Counted from the stretch's first letter, positions 22,155 to 33,893 are shown. The stretch is 64,000 nucleotides of DNA from Deinandra increscens subsp. villosa (GCA_039602395.1 JBCNJP010000010.1:92102000-92165999); one strand, 5' to 3'. Notes: generated by a model from the sequence alone, not told the origin. Program-made: numbers and translations.

Positions 22155-22345
22155 AAGGGATGGTGGTGGTGGTGTCGGGTTTTGATGGTGGTGGTGGAAT
22201 GATGGTGGTGGTTGCAGATGATGTCGGGTTTGGATAGTGGTGGTGGTTGCAGATGATGTCGGGTTTGGATGGTGGTGGTGGAATGGTGGTGGTTGCACCA
22301 TTGCAGGGTGGTGGTTACAGGGTGGGTGGAGGGTGTTGGTGGTGG
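22155..22345. repeat. GGT-rich low-complexity tract
   Basis: Irregular GGTGGT and GATGATGTCGGGTTTGGAT units. Part of the MULE-like element interior. Confidence 0.8.
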
Positions 22346-22553
22346 GTATCCCCCAAATTAAAAAAGAAATACTTAAATAATAAAATACCAAAATGACAAA
22401 ATAAACCTTTAGGTTTAGAAGTTCACAATTTACCCCTCAAAATGCTGACTAGGATGCCACGTCACATGCCACGTCAGCAATTACTAACGGGGTTAGTTTA
22501 TTAACCGAAAAGATTATTAGAAAACAGGAAGTACTCATCCTCAATAAGAACAT

Positions 22554-23203
22554 TTTACCATAAATTAATGATAAAACTAAGCAAAAACATAAACTACTCC
22601 AAATGTAAACACGTGTGGAACATTAAAACCCTAACTTTATTGTCCAATCATATGTGGTTTACCAATATCACGATTCATATAGCGATTTGAACCGGGGTGC
22701 TCCACAATCCAATCGAAAGGCAATCTCTGCCTGCTAGCTAATATCGAGGGTTGAAGATTATGCGATAAGAATACGAAACAATGGTGTTGGAACTCATACC
22801 TTCATTATCGGCATTGACCTCGGTAGTAACAACAGTGGTGTTAGGGTTGACCTCCTTGTTCTTAAAATTTGATGTTGGAACTCATACGAAACAGGTAATC
22901 GACATTGACTAAAATCGAATTACTGTCCAGAAATCATCACAACACACCTCTCCGATAATTGATTACATGATAGAGAGTTAAATTTATCATCGGTTCCCAT
23001 TTGTTAAAAAAGAAAAACCCTAAATCCACATAAATCAAATACCTGCTAGAGTGAGGAAGGAGAATCATGGATTGGAAGCATTTTGTGGAGAGCTGCTTTT
23101 CCGCAGATGAAATTGAGATCGCTTCATATGTAAATTGTGGAAGAGAAAGATTTGCTATATGGGAGAATCAGTGAGGCCCATTGCTCCTTTTACACGCAAA
23201 GCT
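22554..23203. other. Intergenic, no gene recognized
   Basis: No conserved reading frame is seen. It lies between the MULE-like element and the hAT pseudogene, and may include the 3' non-coding end of the latter. Confidence 0.35.
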
Positions 23204-24960
23204 CTATAGCCACCACAACCACACAAATATGGATAAGATAATCAGTTCATGATGGAGGTGAGGAAAGGAAACGGGAAAAGGGGAAAAGCAACATGCTTGT
23301 ACGCTCTGCACAAAGAGTTGTACCCCACATGCATAGAAGGGTTGTAACCTGCGCCTCAAGAGGGGTACTATAAGTTGGTAAATGTTATATAGGTTAATGC
23401 AGGAACCATTCATGTAATCATTAAAAGTCCGGTTATGTAAATCCGTCTTTACATGCTTCATTGAAGAAAAACACCTCTCAACACTTGCTGTTGCAACCGG
23501 TAGAACTAATGACAGCTTCAGTAAATGATAAACCAACGGATAATCTATGTGTTTCCTTGTTTCCACCATCTTTTTTGTAAGATTAGATATATCATTTATG
23601 TTGGCAAACCTTGTATAGTCTTTCATATTAGTAATGTAGTTGTTGAGTTCATACTTAAGGCATCACAATCAAAATCATTTGGATACTTTTCGGCCAACTT
23701 CAACAACTTGGGAATATCAAAGTCATGAAAATTATTATGTGGGCTCAAAGAAGCCATACACGTAAGCAATTCAGTGGTTACCTCGTTGAAATGGTTACCA
23801 AGCTCCTGGATATGCATATCTGACACCGTGTTGAAATTATCAAACTCATAATTATGACGATTGGTGATGTTAGTCCTTTTTCATCGATTTTTTGGGTCAA
23901 TGTACTCGTCTTTCATTCAACCTCTTCAATCATGTTTTTGACAAAAAAAATATGACATCTTCCATAAGTGAAGGAAACTCTTCAATTCTATATGTTTGTA
24001 GTTCTTTCTTGGTCGATTTAACTTGTCCAATTGCATTCAATATATCTTGATCCTTCTTTTGAAGTGTTTCACACAATTTGTTGGTAACACCCAAGATTTC
24101 CTATAAAATGTAAATAATACACAAAATGAAATGTTTTCATGTATTTTTGAAGTCCACTTGCTTGTCTATTACTAGCATCAACTTCACCCCACTTTTCAAT
24201 ATGTTCAAGCACCTCAATAACAGTTGGATATAGTTGATATAAACGAAGAAGTGTTTTATAATGAGAACTCTATCGTGTATCTCCGGCTCGTGTAGTGGGG
24301 AGTTCTTGATTCTTACCACTAAATGTTTCAACTTCTAAACGACCTATTGATTCCCTTAATGCCTCTCTTTGTCTTTCTCGACTTATATCTATTATTTTGC
24401 AAGATCCACAAACCACATTTGTCAAACTTGACACTTCTTGAAAAAACTTATAAATTTCATCATGTTTATTCGCAAGGGCGACAATAACTAACTGAAGATG
24501 GTGGGCAAAACAATGTACATAATAAGCCGAAGAATTCTCTTTCAAAATTAAAGCTTTTAAACCATTAAATTCACCCGCTATATTACTTGCACCATCATAT
24601 CCTTGTCCTCTAACCTTTAGTCAAGCTCAAATTATATCTAGCAAATAACTCATCAACGACAGACTTAAGAGATAAAACAGATGTTTCCATGACGTGAACA
24701 AGGCTAATAAATTCTCTTTAACAACTCCTAGTTTATCAACATATCTTAAAATTACAACCACTTGTTTCTTTTTAGATATATCCTTTGACTCCTCAACTAA
24801 TATAGAAAGCACTTTATCACCAAGTTCTTCAAATATCTGTTTTAATACTTCTTGGGCAATGAATATTGCAAATTTCTTTCTGAATTTGCGGAGATGTCAT
24901 TGGTTATACGTAGGGGCATTTCCTAGTATAACATTACCAATTGATTCATTAATTTCCCTA
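23204..24960 (-). pseudogene. hAT-family transposase (ZMYM1-like), heavily degenerate
   Basis: Several minus-strand pieces line up in order. LVEESKDISKKKQVVVILRYVDK (about 24740-24810) is the DUF4371-type region. It is followed by YYVHCFAHHLQLVIVALANKH (about 24470-24530) of the RNase-H-like fold, then by YQLYPTVIEVLEHI-like sequence. Last is the C-terminal hAT dimerization block YPLVYHLLKLSLVLPVATASVERCFSSMK (about 23460-23550). The pieces are in different frames with many stops and frameshifts. This is a dead cut-and-paste transposase. The N-terminal zinc finger is missing: the homology ends where a MITE-like sequence begins at about 24961. Confidence 0.85.
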
Positions 24961-25145
24961 AGGGTCTGTTTGATACGAAGTAATGGAATGAGCTATGGAA
25001 TGGAATGAGCTATGGAATGGAATGAGCTATGGAATGGAATGGGCTAGGGAATGGAATGGTCAAGAGAATGAAATGGATCATTACCATTCCATCGTCCTGT
25101 TTGGTTACCGTGTGGGAATGAAATAAATCATTGCTTCGTATTGTT
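24961..25145. repeat. MITE-like sequence with GGAATGAGCTAT repeats
   Basis: It begins GGGTCTGTTTGATAC, a common start of plant hAT-type MITEs, and contains three tandem copies of a 17-bp unit (TGGAATGAGCTATGGAA). It ends near ATCATTGCTTCGTATTG. It interrupts the 5' end of the hAT pseudogene. Terminal repeats are weak. Confidence 0.45.
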
Positions 25146-25204
25146 TAATGGTTAGTAAAAGCGAAGTAATCGAATATAATTTACTAATATTTCCATTTAA
25201 AATT

Positions 25205-25445
25205 AACATATTTGTTTTATATTTATATTTTTCAATGTTTTAGATTTAAATTTTTTATTAAATACTTTAATTTATATTTTTTATTTTTTTATTTTTTATT
25301 TTCTAATTTACTTTTATCTATATTTTTTGTTTTTGTTTTTTATTTTGTATTTATTTTATTACTGTCTTTTCTATTTTTTCTATTTTTATATTTTTATTTT
25401 AATATGTTTTTATTATTTTACTTCTTTTTTTCTATATAATTTTAA
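25205..25445. repeat. T-rich low-complexity tract
   Basis: Runs of TTTTTATTTT for about 240 bp; the open frame across it is an artefact of composition. Confidence 0.85.
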
Positions 25446-25473
25446 AAAGAAATCTAATTGGTAAAAAAAAACT

Positions 25474-27214
25474 TGTCACACCCCCAAATAACCACTAACG
25501 GAGTTTATACCGTTAAGGGGCGCGGGCAAACCAGGACCACAACCATTAGTTACAAATACTAAACGAATCAGAGTAAGTCCAGATATTTATCATAAAATGA
25601 AGTCTCAAAATACGCAGCGGAAAATATATCGTCTTAGCACTAACCACGTGCTTCACAAATCAGTGTTTTAAATTCCCAATTAAGTTTAACCAAAAATAAA
25701 GTCTTCGTGTGCCATGCCAACCCGCTCCGGATACTCCTCAGCGATCTGCAAAAGTTTAAACCACGCAAGTGTCAACCTAACGGTTGGTGAGTTCACAGTG
25801 GGCTTGTCACGCAGTGGCCCGGTCTCATAATCATAATTGTGTCAACATGTACTTATGTAATATTTGTTTGTGAAAAGCAATACTCTGTAATGTCCAAAAT
25901 CATAGTAACGTGGTTTAGAAATATTAATGTCCGTAACATACGTTATCGGGTATGAACTAGTTTTGTATAGTTAAAGTGCTCAACCGATATCGCGGGTAGC
26001 TAATCCGTTGTTCCATGCACTAAGGAAGTTTGTACCAAGGCTGACTAATATTGTAGTGGTAGTGCCATCATGTTTTGCGGACCTACGTCATCGCGGATTT
26101 GCCTCCCCCGTGTCCTCTCGGGATCACGGTCAGATAGGCTGATATTGTACCTCCGTGCACTCCCCGTGCCACGGGGCGGAGTTTGTCAAACTCCAGTAGA
26201 TCTACCCAACATCCCCTCGCTTTAGAATTAATGGTACAATTTAGTTGAGGACTTTTTCAGTTATAAGGCAATCCTTAGAAATCATGTGATATCATGTGGT
26301 TTAGACTTTAACCTACACTAGCCATATTAAAACGGTTTTCCTTTTGGTTTTCATGAATCCCGAAATATTTCCAGTTTCGTTTTAGAAATAGTTATTTAAG
26401 TATTTCACAAGTGTCTCCCATAAGACACTTCAAGTTCATCAAGTGGGTGCCGAGCACTCCTAAGTTCTCAAGTTCATCAGAGAGGTGCATAGCACTCTTA
26501 AGGTTGTCAGCATCGTTTTCCATTAAGTTATTCAGTGTGACCCAACCGGGTTCACGGTAAATGGGTTAGTGACACTCACCTTTGGTTGCACTGCTACACT
26601 TGCTAAGTAATCCAAGTATTGTTTGCTTATCGAAGACCTAAGAACACGTTTAGGTCTTAAGTATTAGTTTTGGTGTCTAATGTTTAACTTAACGTCACTA
26701 TGGCCCATAACATAGCACGTTGGAAATACGACACGACATACCGACACACGACACCGATGGTTGATCATAAGAAAGGGTTCACATAACACAGAAATCAAAA
26801 CATGTTTCATTATTGTATAATCATGTAAGTCATGGCATAGCATTCAAGTAAGTTGCACAAGTTTGAGTTTGGTCAGATCATAGTTTCGCTAGTATAGATT
26901 CGCTAGGCAGTTTCGCTGTGTGCACGGGCAGCCCTTTCGCTAGGCAATACCCGATGACACAGTTTCGCTATGCTAGTTTCGCTCGAAACTGCTGAGGCAG
27001 TTTCGCTAGCCTAGTTTCGCTTGAAACTGGTTTGAACTTTCGTTCAGGGAATTTCGCTCGGTAGTTTCGTTCGGACAGGTCTGGTTGGTTTACCCGGCGA
27101 CACTACAGTTTCGCTCTATAGTGTCGCTGGATGAAGATATACATAATTTCGCCAAGTAATTTCGCCCAGAGAACAGTACAGTTTCGCTGGTCGCGAAAAT
27201 CACGTAAATCAGCC
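25474..27214. mobile_element. Probable Gypsy LTR, cut by the assembly gap
   Basis: It starts TGTCACACCCCCAAATAACC, a typical start of plant Ty3/Gypsy LTRs. No coding frame is seen up to the gap at 27215. The second LTR and all internal genes are absent from the window, so the family and orientation are not proven. Confidence 0.4.
26880..27205. repeat. Array of AGTTTCGCT motifs
   Basis: About fifteen copies of (A)GTTTCGCT or close variants (TTTCGCTCGAAAC, TTTCGCC) occur at irregular spacing in about 325 bp, running up to the N gap. Confidence 0.85.
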
Positions 27215-27714
27215 NNNNNNNNNNNNNNNNNNNNNNNNNNNNNNNNNNNNNNNNNNNNNNNNNNNNNNNNNNNNNNNNNNNNNNNNNNNNNNNNNNNNNN
27301 NNNNNNNNNNNNNNNNNNNNNNNNNNNNNNNNNNNNNNNNNNNNNNNNNNNNNNNNNNNNNNNNNNNNNNNNNNNNNNNNNNNNNNNNNNNNNNNNNNNN
27401 NNNNNNNNNNNNNNNNNNNNNNNNNNNNNNNNNNNNNNNNNNNNNNNNNNNNNNNNNNNNNNNNNNNNNNNNNNNNNNNNNNNNNNNNNNNNNNNNNNNN
27501 NNNNNNNNNNNNNNNNNNNNNNNNNNNNNNNNNNNNNNNNNNNNNNNNNNNNNNNNNNNNNNNNNNNNNNNNNNNNNNNNNNNNNNNNNNNNNNNNNNNN
27601 NNNNNNNNNNNNNNNNNNNNNNNNNNNNNNNNNNNNNNNNNNNNNNNNNNNNNNNNNNNNNNNNNNNNNNNNNNNNNNNNNNNNNNNNNNNNNNNNNNNN
27701 NNNNNNNNNNNNNN
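27215..27714. other. Assembly gap (500 N)
   Basis: Exactly 500 unknown bases, a conventional placeholder length. The 5' end of the next retroelement is lost in it, so features on either side should not be assumed to be adjacent. Confidence 0.99.
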
Positions 27715-29090
27715 GAATTGGTTCAAGAAGTTAAGAAATGGAAAGATGAAGCAGAAGATGCTGCTAATGATTTTTAAAATTTGTTTGATAAATCAAAAAT
27801 CAAGCTTGATTTGCTTACAAAGTATTCTGAAGAGTATGTTGCTAAAATTGAAGCATATCAAGTTGATATGGAAAAGTTGTTGGATGAAAAGCGAGAGTTG
27901 GTTAGTGTCAATAAAGTCCATACTGCGAATCTGGAAATTCAAAAATGAAATGAGGATAGAGTGAAGAAGGAATTGTTTGATGGGCTTGGTAATCTTCGAT
28001 TGCAAAAATTTGAAACACATAAGGTTGCAAAGAGATTGATAGCTACCGAGAAGGAATTAGCTGAAGCTCAACAGAAAATTTCCGACTTGAAGGTTCAAGT
28101 AATTGATGCTAATCGATTGCTGAATAATGTCACAAATTCACAATTGTTACAAGTTTCTTAGCGAATGATACAAAATTTGAAAAGATGTTTGACAAAACCG
28201 CATCACCCCAGCTAATATCAAAGAAGTGGTAAAAGAGGTGCAAGAAAAGGTTGAAGAATATGATTACTCAAAATTTTCATCATCAACTACAGAAGAAGAA
28301 AAGGTTGGGAAAAAGAAGAAGAATAAGAAGAGAGGCAAGAAGAAGAACAAGCAAGTTGAAGTTCCTAGGGTTTCAACGTTTGTTTCTGGTTCATCTTCAA
28401 CAGATTCAAGTGAGAAAACTATTTCTCAACCTGAATTTGATGAGAAAATTTTCTATAAAAAGAAAAATGTTAACAAAGTGAAAGCTGAGTTTTCAAGGTT
28501 AGCAAAGAATGGACATAAGGTATCTAACTCTGAGGAGAAAGTTTCAGGAAAAGGTGTTGGTTTGGGATTCAAGGAAGAAGTTATTGCAGATGATGGTGTT
28601 CAAGCCTCCAAACAACAAAATCTGACAAAGCTCAAAATGAAGCAAGTCAAGAAGGAAATATTCAAGGCTGAAAAGGTTCAACCCGAGAGGTTCTACAAGC
28701 TCAAGGGTTTAGATCAATTATTTTCTGATCAATAATTTCCTCTTCATTGTGTTGATGCGCGCAAGATTTCTGAAGTATTTGTCAACGATGCTGTTTCAAC
28801 AACCATGAAGAATCAAAATGCAAAATTTTCTTCTGATGGTTCTATCTCTAAAAGCCTAACATTCAAATGGGTTCATGATCACAGAAGTCGGGTATATGAT
28901 TCTTTCTTTGATCATGTTAGAGATATTCATGTTTGTGAATCAATGCAGGCACCTAAAAGGTGGAACAAAGCTAATCGCTTATGTTATATTTGCCGCCAAA
29001 AGGGCATATGGCAAAAGATTGTCCACTTTCTACTGATTCAAATCAAAGATCTCCAAAGGCCAAAGTTATGGTAAAACTGCCAAATCAAAG
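27715..29090 (+). pseudogene. gag: Copia/Sirevirus-like gag fragment
   Basis: The first part is rich in Lys, Glu, Leu and Gln with coiled-coil character (KYSEEYVAKIEAYQ, AKRLIATEKELAEAQQK), broken by stops at about 27775 and 27946. A strongly basic KKKKNKKRGKKKNK segment (about 28309-28350) may bind nucleic acid. Near 28981-29025 a CCHC zinc knuckle is readable (CYICRQKG), but one base is missing after the GG. The His and last Cys therefore fall in another frame. The order coiled coil, basic region, knuckle matches Sirevirus-type Gag. The protein is non-functional. Confidence 0.78.
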
Positions 29091-30956
29091 TTCTTTGATG
29101 AACAAGGCAGAGTTTTTGATGAAGTTGAGCCTACATTCTTTCTAAAACAAAAACGTTTTGTTCCCATTTTTTAAAAGGTTCAAAATGTAGGTTCTTCATC
29201 ACAGTCACTTGTGAATGATTCATTAAAAACTGAGTTACCAAAACAACAACAAAAATGGAAACCTAAGGTGGTTTCAAAGCAAAACCAGGACACTGGTCGA
29301 CCAGAAGCACTTCGCTTCGGGTCATTTATGGACTCGTCAGTTTTCTGAAAATTTAAACTGCAAGGTATCCATGTTGGTTGGTCAATTTTCTTTCTTTACA
29401 TTTCGTTTGTGTTTACAACACAAAATTGAAAATGCCAAAAATAGAGTATTGTTTTTGTAAAATTTAAAAATAGAATTGCTCATTTTAGGGGGAAAATTGC
29501 ATATAAGGGGGAGAAATTGCTAAAATGCGTGTTATGGGAAGAAGATGAATACATGCAAAATATATAGTGAAGGTGAATACATACAAAATATATAAAATTT
29601 TGAGAAATTGATCATTGGGAAATGATGGTACATTGGCTTACGTATCTGACTCATGGATAGAGTAGATGAAAGAGACATAATATCATTGTTTGAGATGCTT
29701 GGTAGACTCGGCAAATCAGAAAGTATTCATATGTGATATAGACTAAATACTAATGCTTGACCATGTGGATAACATCTTGAAGCGTATTTTATGACAAAAA
29801 TAGAAAAATAAGTGTGAAACCAAAATGAGAAGTCACTGTGTATACATGTGTTCGTTTTGCAACGATTTAAACTTGATTGATTTTCTTTATTTTGTCAAAC
29901 GATCAGACTTTCTCTGCGTATCGAAAGATCGACCTGATTGTTGTTCGTTGATGTTCTGGTTTATTTTCTTTGGTGTTTCGTATAACTCATCGGACTTTCT
30001 CTGCGTGTACAGGAGTACCGACCTGATGGTTGTTGGGTTATACAATTTCAACTTATTTTATTTTTCTTATTTTGTTAAATCCGAGGCCTTATCTGCGTAT
30101 CGAAAGATCAACCTTAAGGTAGACGATTTAACATTCTTATTTCTTTTTGCATGGAACACGGTTGACAATATCATGAAAACATTATGCTTTGTGATAATCA
30201 CAAGTGTAATCACACAAAAAAGTAATCACAAGAAGAAGTAATCACACAAGAAAAAGAAAATGTCTAAATATGTCTGATAGTGTGGGATAAATTGGTCAAA
30301 GAAAATCTAATCAATACCTTAACATATCCAGATGTTATGAGTATGATTCTGCCTGAGTTTAAGATGGGCAAATTATATCGACATTCAGCATGACTTATGT
30401 GCTTCAGTTAGTTGAAAATGAAGTGTAGTTCAGTGCGTCATGATCAATATGATCCCGTATAGTGATCTTTCTCATACCAAAAATAGAGTTTGATTCTGTA
30501 TTGCAATTTCATTTCATTTCAAAAAAAGTACAGAAAGGTTTTCGGTGTGTTTTAGTATAAGTTTGAAAATCATAAAGATTTTAGGTTTGTTTTGATATAA
30601 TCTTTCTAAAAACCGAATGATTTTTTTCTGTTTTATTTTCAATCTGATCAACACGTTATACATATCAAATTTTCAAAATCATATCTTGGAGTCTCAAAGA
30701 AACGTTTTGCGCCGAGATTATTTAAATTTTGAGCAGGTTTCTAAAGTGAAAGATATCACAACTTCAAGTCTTCTGAAGCTGTTTATAGAGACAGAGATAC
30801 ACCAGACGTCGACAAGTATTCAAGATAAAGCTACTATCAAGTTGAGGAATAGTTTGTTTGAAGATATTTTGAATAGATTCCGTACTTGAGGGGGAGTTTG
30901 ATTGAAGATACAGTTTTAATATGTTGATAAGATGCTGCACACGACGAGGGGGAGTT
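29091..30956 (+). other. Non-coding 3' region of the retroelement remnant
   Basis: No pol domains are seen. A repeated GTATCGAAAGATC(A/G)ACCT context (29920, 30098) and a related TACAGGAGTACCGACCTGATGG occur at 29880-30120, perhaps a degenerate tandem repeat of about 90 bp. The region ends in the polypurine tract GAGGGGGAG. Confidence 0.5.
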
Positions 30957-31279
30957 TGTTAATGTACAATCTGTGTGTCGTGTGAAGTATCGAGACAAGA
31001 TGATGAAAAGTTCAAGACAAAGTTCAAGCTGTTAGGCGAACTGGCAGTTCGCCTGGAGTTCGCCCAGTCGTGTATATATAGTTCATTTATCTTTGTATTC
31101 GGAACACAGAGCGTGTGAGATCAAGTGTTAAGTGTGTGTTTTTCATGGTTTCTCTGAGTCTGTTTCTGAGTGTTTACTGATTATAATTGTTCGTTTGATC
31201 AATAAAACAATCGGTTTAATTACGTCTCGTATCCGATATAACTAGATCGAGTAGACGATTCAATGCTCATGAACTTTCA
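30957..31279 (+). repeat. 3' LTR, same family as the solo LTR at 19065
   Basis: Begins TGTTAATGTACAATC and ends ATGAACTTTCA; 323 bp. It carries GGCGAACTGGCAGTTCGCC-like inverted words near 31034-31068 and a GTGTATATATAG promoter-like box (about 31070). The preceding polypurine tract fixes the strand. Confidence 0.85.
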
Positions 31280-31379
31280 TCTTTTTAGTTTTGTAGGTTT
31301 TCTAAAGCCAAAACATCAAAAGGAGCATAATCTAGCAGAAAAGTGAAGAGGAAGGCAAGCTTTAGGAATTCTTGACTTT

Positions 31380-31615
31380 AGCACGGCCCGTGCTCAACCC
31401 CGTACGCCCCGTGCCCGACCCGGATCTACAGAAATCTTCTTCTGATCCAGCACACCCCGTGCTTCTGACTCACCATGCCCGGTGCTGAAGCCTCCTGACA
31501 TGGCACGGCCCGTGCCTCCGAAGACAGAAGATTTCAAATCATCCATCTGACATGGCATGGCCCGTGCCTGACAAGCATGCCCCGTGCCAAACTCCAGATT
31601 TTTCCTATAAAAGCC
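31380..31615. repeat. Array of CACGGCCCGTGC motifs
   Basis: About eight copies of GCACGGCCCGTGC or close variants (GCATGGCCCGTGCC, ACCCCGTGC) in 235 bp. Low-complexity open frames cross it, but no protein is indicated. Confidence 0.8.
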
Positions 31616-31619
31616 ATCC

Positions 31620-32871
31620 CTCTCCCACTTCACAACTCGCTCAATTCTTATCTCTTCCCCCTACTTTTAGATTAGTTAATCGAGCACTTGATTGAAATAA
31701 TAAACCTTTAACAAGTTTTCAAGTTGTCTTTATAAAGTTTGTTGAAGGTGTGTTTAATGAATTTCTGAAAACCCTTTTTATTGAAAGTGTATTATTGATT
31801 TTCTGAACCAAACGTGCTCTATGCATTACATACCATTTCGGGAGTCGAAATCCCAAAGGTCGGACTTGTGATAACCGGTCAAGGGACGATGCATGATCCG
31901 AAAGGTGACTCGCGTCCCATGCTACATGATACGTGCGAGGTCCTTATGTCTATGTAAGAAAACTCGGCTGACCACGCAAGTACAGGCTGAAAGTATTTGG
32001 TTGGGAATGGGGGTTGGTAATATTTTATCACTTCACGGAAACTGAGAAGGAATGTGTTCGTGAACTTGGCTCTGGTTACGCCGGACGTGCATGCGCGAGA
32101 GCAGTGCACGGAAGAAAAGGACCTTAGTCACTTAAAAAGATCATTTTCACCAAGATCATTTTCACAATTTAAACTAATCTAACGCGTAAACCCTAAAACG
32201 TCATAAACATGTCAACAGGATCATGATCACCAAAACACACACAAACACCAATCGCGTAAAATAATCGCGATCACAATAACGATGGAATAATAAAACAAAA
32301 ATACCTAAACTAAAACCGAGTTTAGATATATCTGAGCGGTGTTCTAACAAACGTTTGAGACACCGAGGAACAACGAGCAAGTCGCTAGGGTTCACGGAGA
32401 AAACAGATCCGACCGTCCGGATCTATGTCACTTTGCGTATCGCAAAACGTTCTCGATTACTTCGTCGCATACCGTGACGATTTAGATGATGGCAGTGACG
32501 AGCAAGTGCCAAGAGGAAACAAATGCGGTGAAGGTGGCGGCTAACGTGAGCAGCGACGGAGAAGTGGGCAGAGACGGCAGCGGCTGCCAGCAACGATAAC
32601 GTTACTGTGATGGCGGCAGTGCGGCTGCACCGGCGGGAGGGCTGCGACGGTGGTGGTTGCGGCGCGTAACTCAGGCAGCGACGGTTGCGACGGTTCAAAC
32701 AAACCGGAGACGGCGGCCATGGGTGGTGATTCGGTGACTGTCGGGTGAAGGAGCAGGCAGGATATCGCCGGCGGTGGATAGGGCTTCGCAAGAAGGAGAG
32801 CCGGCGAGAGAGAGAGTGTGACGAGGGAGAGGAGAGGCGCAAAAAGGGATTTGGTTTCCTAATCCTTAATC

Positions 32872-32933
<62 letters not shown>

Positions 32934-33260
32934 ATGATTAAGTACGTATTAAGTCCCTCGTCAATTCCTTAACTGAAAATTAACCACGCACTATAACGAT
33001 TAATTAATAAAACATGTTTATTAATGTAATTTACGTAGACCCAAGAATCAAAAAACTCATATCATAATTTATCTGATTTATTAATTTCATCGTAGACGTT
33101 ATTCGATTAACAGTAACGTCATATTTTGCTCTTTGTCATAAAGATAATAGCGTAATTAATATATTTATTAATCGAGAATAAATAAGTTAATTACTAATTT
33201 CCATGATTCACCGGTTAACAATTTAAGCGGATTTTGATCTCATTGCCCTCAGTGTAACTC
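31620..33260. other. Unclassified repeat-like region
   Basis: No domain was found. The 32480-32850 part is GC-rich with many GGCGGC words and an open minus-strand frame of biased composition. A (TA)n(TG)n microsatellite occupies about 32874-32932. From 32940 to 33240 it is AT-rich. Confidence 0.45.
32874..32932. repeat. (TA)n(TG)n microsatellite
   Basis: About 18 TA units followed by about 11 TG units. Confidence 0.95.
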
Positions 33261-33273
33261 TTACTGGTCTTAA

Positions 33274-33640
33274 CTAGGTCAGGTTCTTAGTGTTATCGGG
33301 TCTGGACATACAATATCCAACACTATCGGCCAAAGTGAATGGAAAGAAACGGAGTACAACGGCATCGGAGCTGAGACTATCAAGTGAAAACGTATCACAC
33401 ATTTCTAGGAATGTGTCGATATACGAGTGAGGACACTCGTCTGCTAGACCGTGGAACAACAAAGCATTCTGGAACATTTGAATAACAGCAGGCTTGATCT
33501 CGAAGTGACCTGCTACGAAAGGTCACGTGATGCTTGATTGGCCTCCGTTAAGTACTGGCTTCACGTAGTCAGCAATTGTGCATGGTGCTGCATCTCCCAT
33601 CCTCCTTGCTTGATGAATGACACGTTCAGGTTCTTCGAAG
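33274..33640 (-). pseudogene. gag: Athila-type Gypsy gag N-terminal fragment
   Basis: On the minus strand, MGDAAPCTIADYVKP (start about 33602) leads to a stop near 33525. The frame then continues with GHFEIKPAVIQMFQNALLFHGL, YIDTFLEMCDTF and AVVLRFFPFTLADS. This is the conserved start of Athila/Tat-lineage Gag (retrotransposon gag domain). The homology ends abruptly near 33310, so the remainder of gag and all of pol are missing. It lies just downstream of the primer-binding site and LTR at 33816-35376, in the correct order for a minus-strand element. Confidence 0.75.
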
Positions 33641-33815
33641 GGTTTGATTATAATTGGGCACTTAGCATGAGTAGGAATAGCAGAAGAATTTTTTTGAGTT
33701 TTTGGGGTTTTTTTTATCTTTTTGTCTTTTCTGAAATTTCGAAAGATGAAGAGAAAAGAAGAAAATAAATAATATCTAAACTAACTAAACTAATTAGGTC
33801 GGGATTGACGACTTA

Positions 33816-33836
33816 CTTCCCCAGCAACGGCCCCTA
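33816..33836 (-). other. Primer-binding site, Asp-tRNA type (Athila)
   Basis: The minus strand reads GGCCGTTGCTGGGGAAG, close to the GCGCCGTTGCCGGGGA complement of the aspartate tRNA 3' end that Athila elements use. Confidence 0.7.
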
Positions 33837-33844
33837 AAAGCCTT

Positions 33845-33854
33845 TGATGCGCAC

Positions 33855-33893
<39 letters not shown>

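Larger units (their letters stand above)
21489..22553. mobile_element. MULE-like non-autonomous element with long terminal inverted repeats
   Basis: The left end (about 21489-21572; core TTTCTAATAATCTTTTCCGT, ACCCCGTTAG, GCTGACGTGG) is repeated in inverse at the right end (about 22470-22553). The inverted repeats are about 75-85 bp with scattered changes. No transposase is present. The inside holds GC-rich, exon-like sequence and GGT-rich sequence unlike the AT-rich surroundings, as in gene-fragment-carrying MULEs. The exact ends and a target duplication were not resolved. Confidence 0.65.
27715..31279 (+). mobile_element. LTR retrotransposon remnant: gag, 3' UTR and 3' LTR
   Basis: Plus-strand gag remains (27715-29090) are followed by about 1.8 kb without pol domains, a GAGGGGGAG polypurine tract (30946-30954) and an LTR (30957-31279). 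Protease, integrase, RT and RNase H are missing, and the 5' LTR would lie in or beyond the gap. The LTR family is the same as the solo LTR at 19065-19395. Confidence 0.75.

Noticed and set aside
22755..22905. Repeated TTGGAACTCATAC words at about 22787 and 22875 as an LTR pair
   Set aside because: Only a dozen shared bases about 90 bp apart; no TG/CA ends, primer-binding site or duplication.
26880..27205. CRISPR-like array of short repeats
   Set aside because: Repeats are only 8-9 nt, spacing is irregular, and the DNA is plant nuclear; a CRISPR array is not plausible.
27103..27964. Open frames of 200-280 codons crossing 27215-27714
   Set aside because: Almost entirely unknown bases; the frames exist only because N has no stop codons.
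32423..32842. Arg/Pro/Ser-rich 139-codon minus-strand frame
   Set aside because: GC-rich low-complexity sequence with biased composition; it looks like repeat or leader sequence, not a gene.
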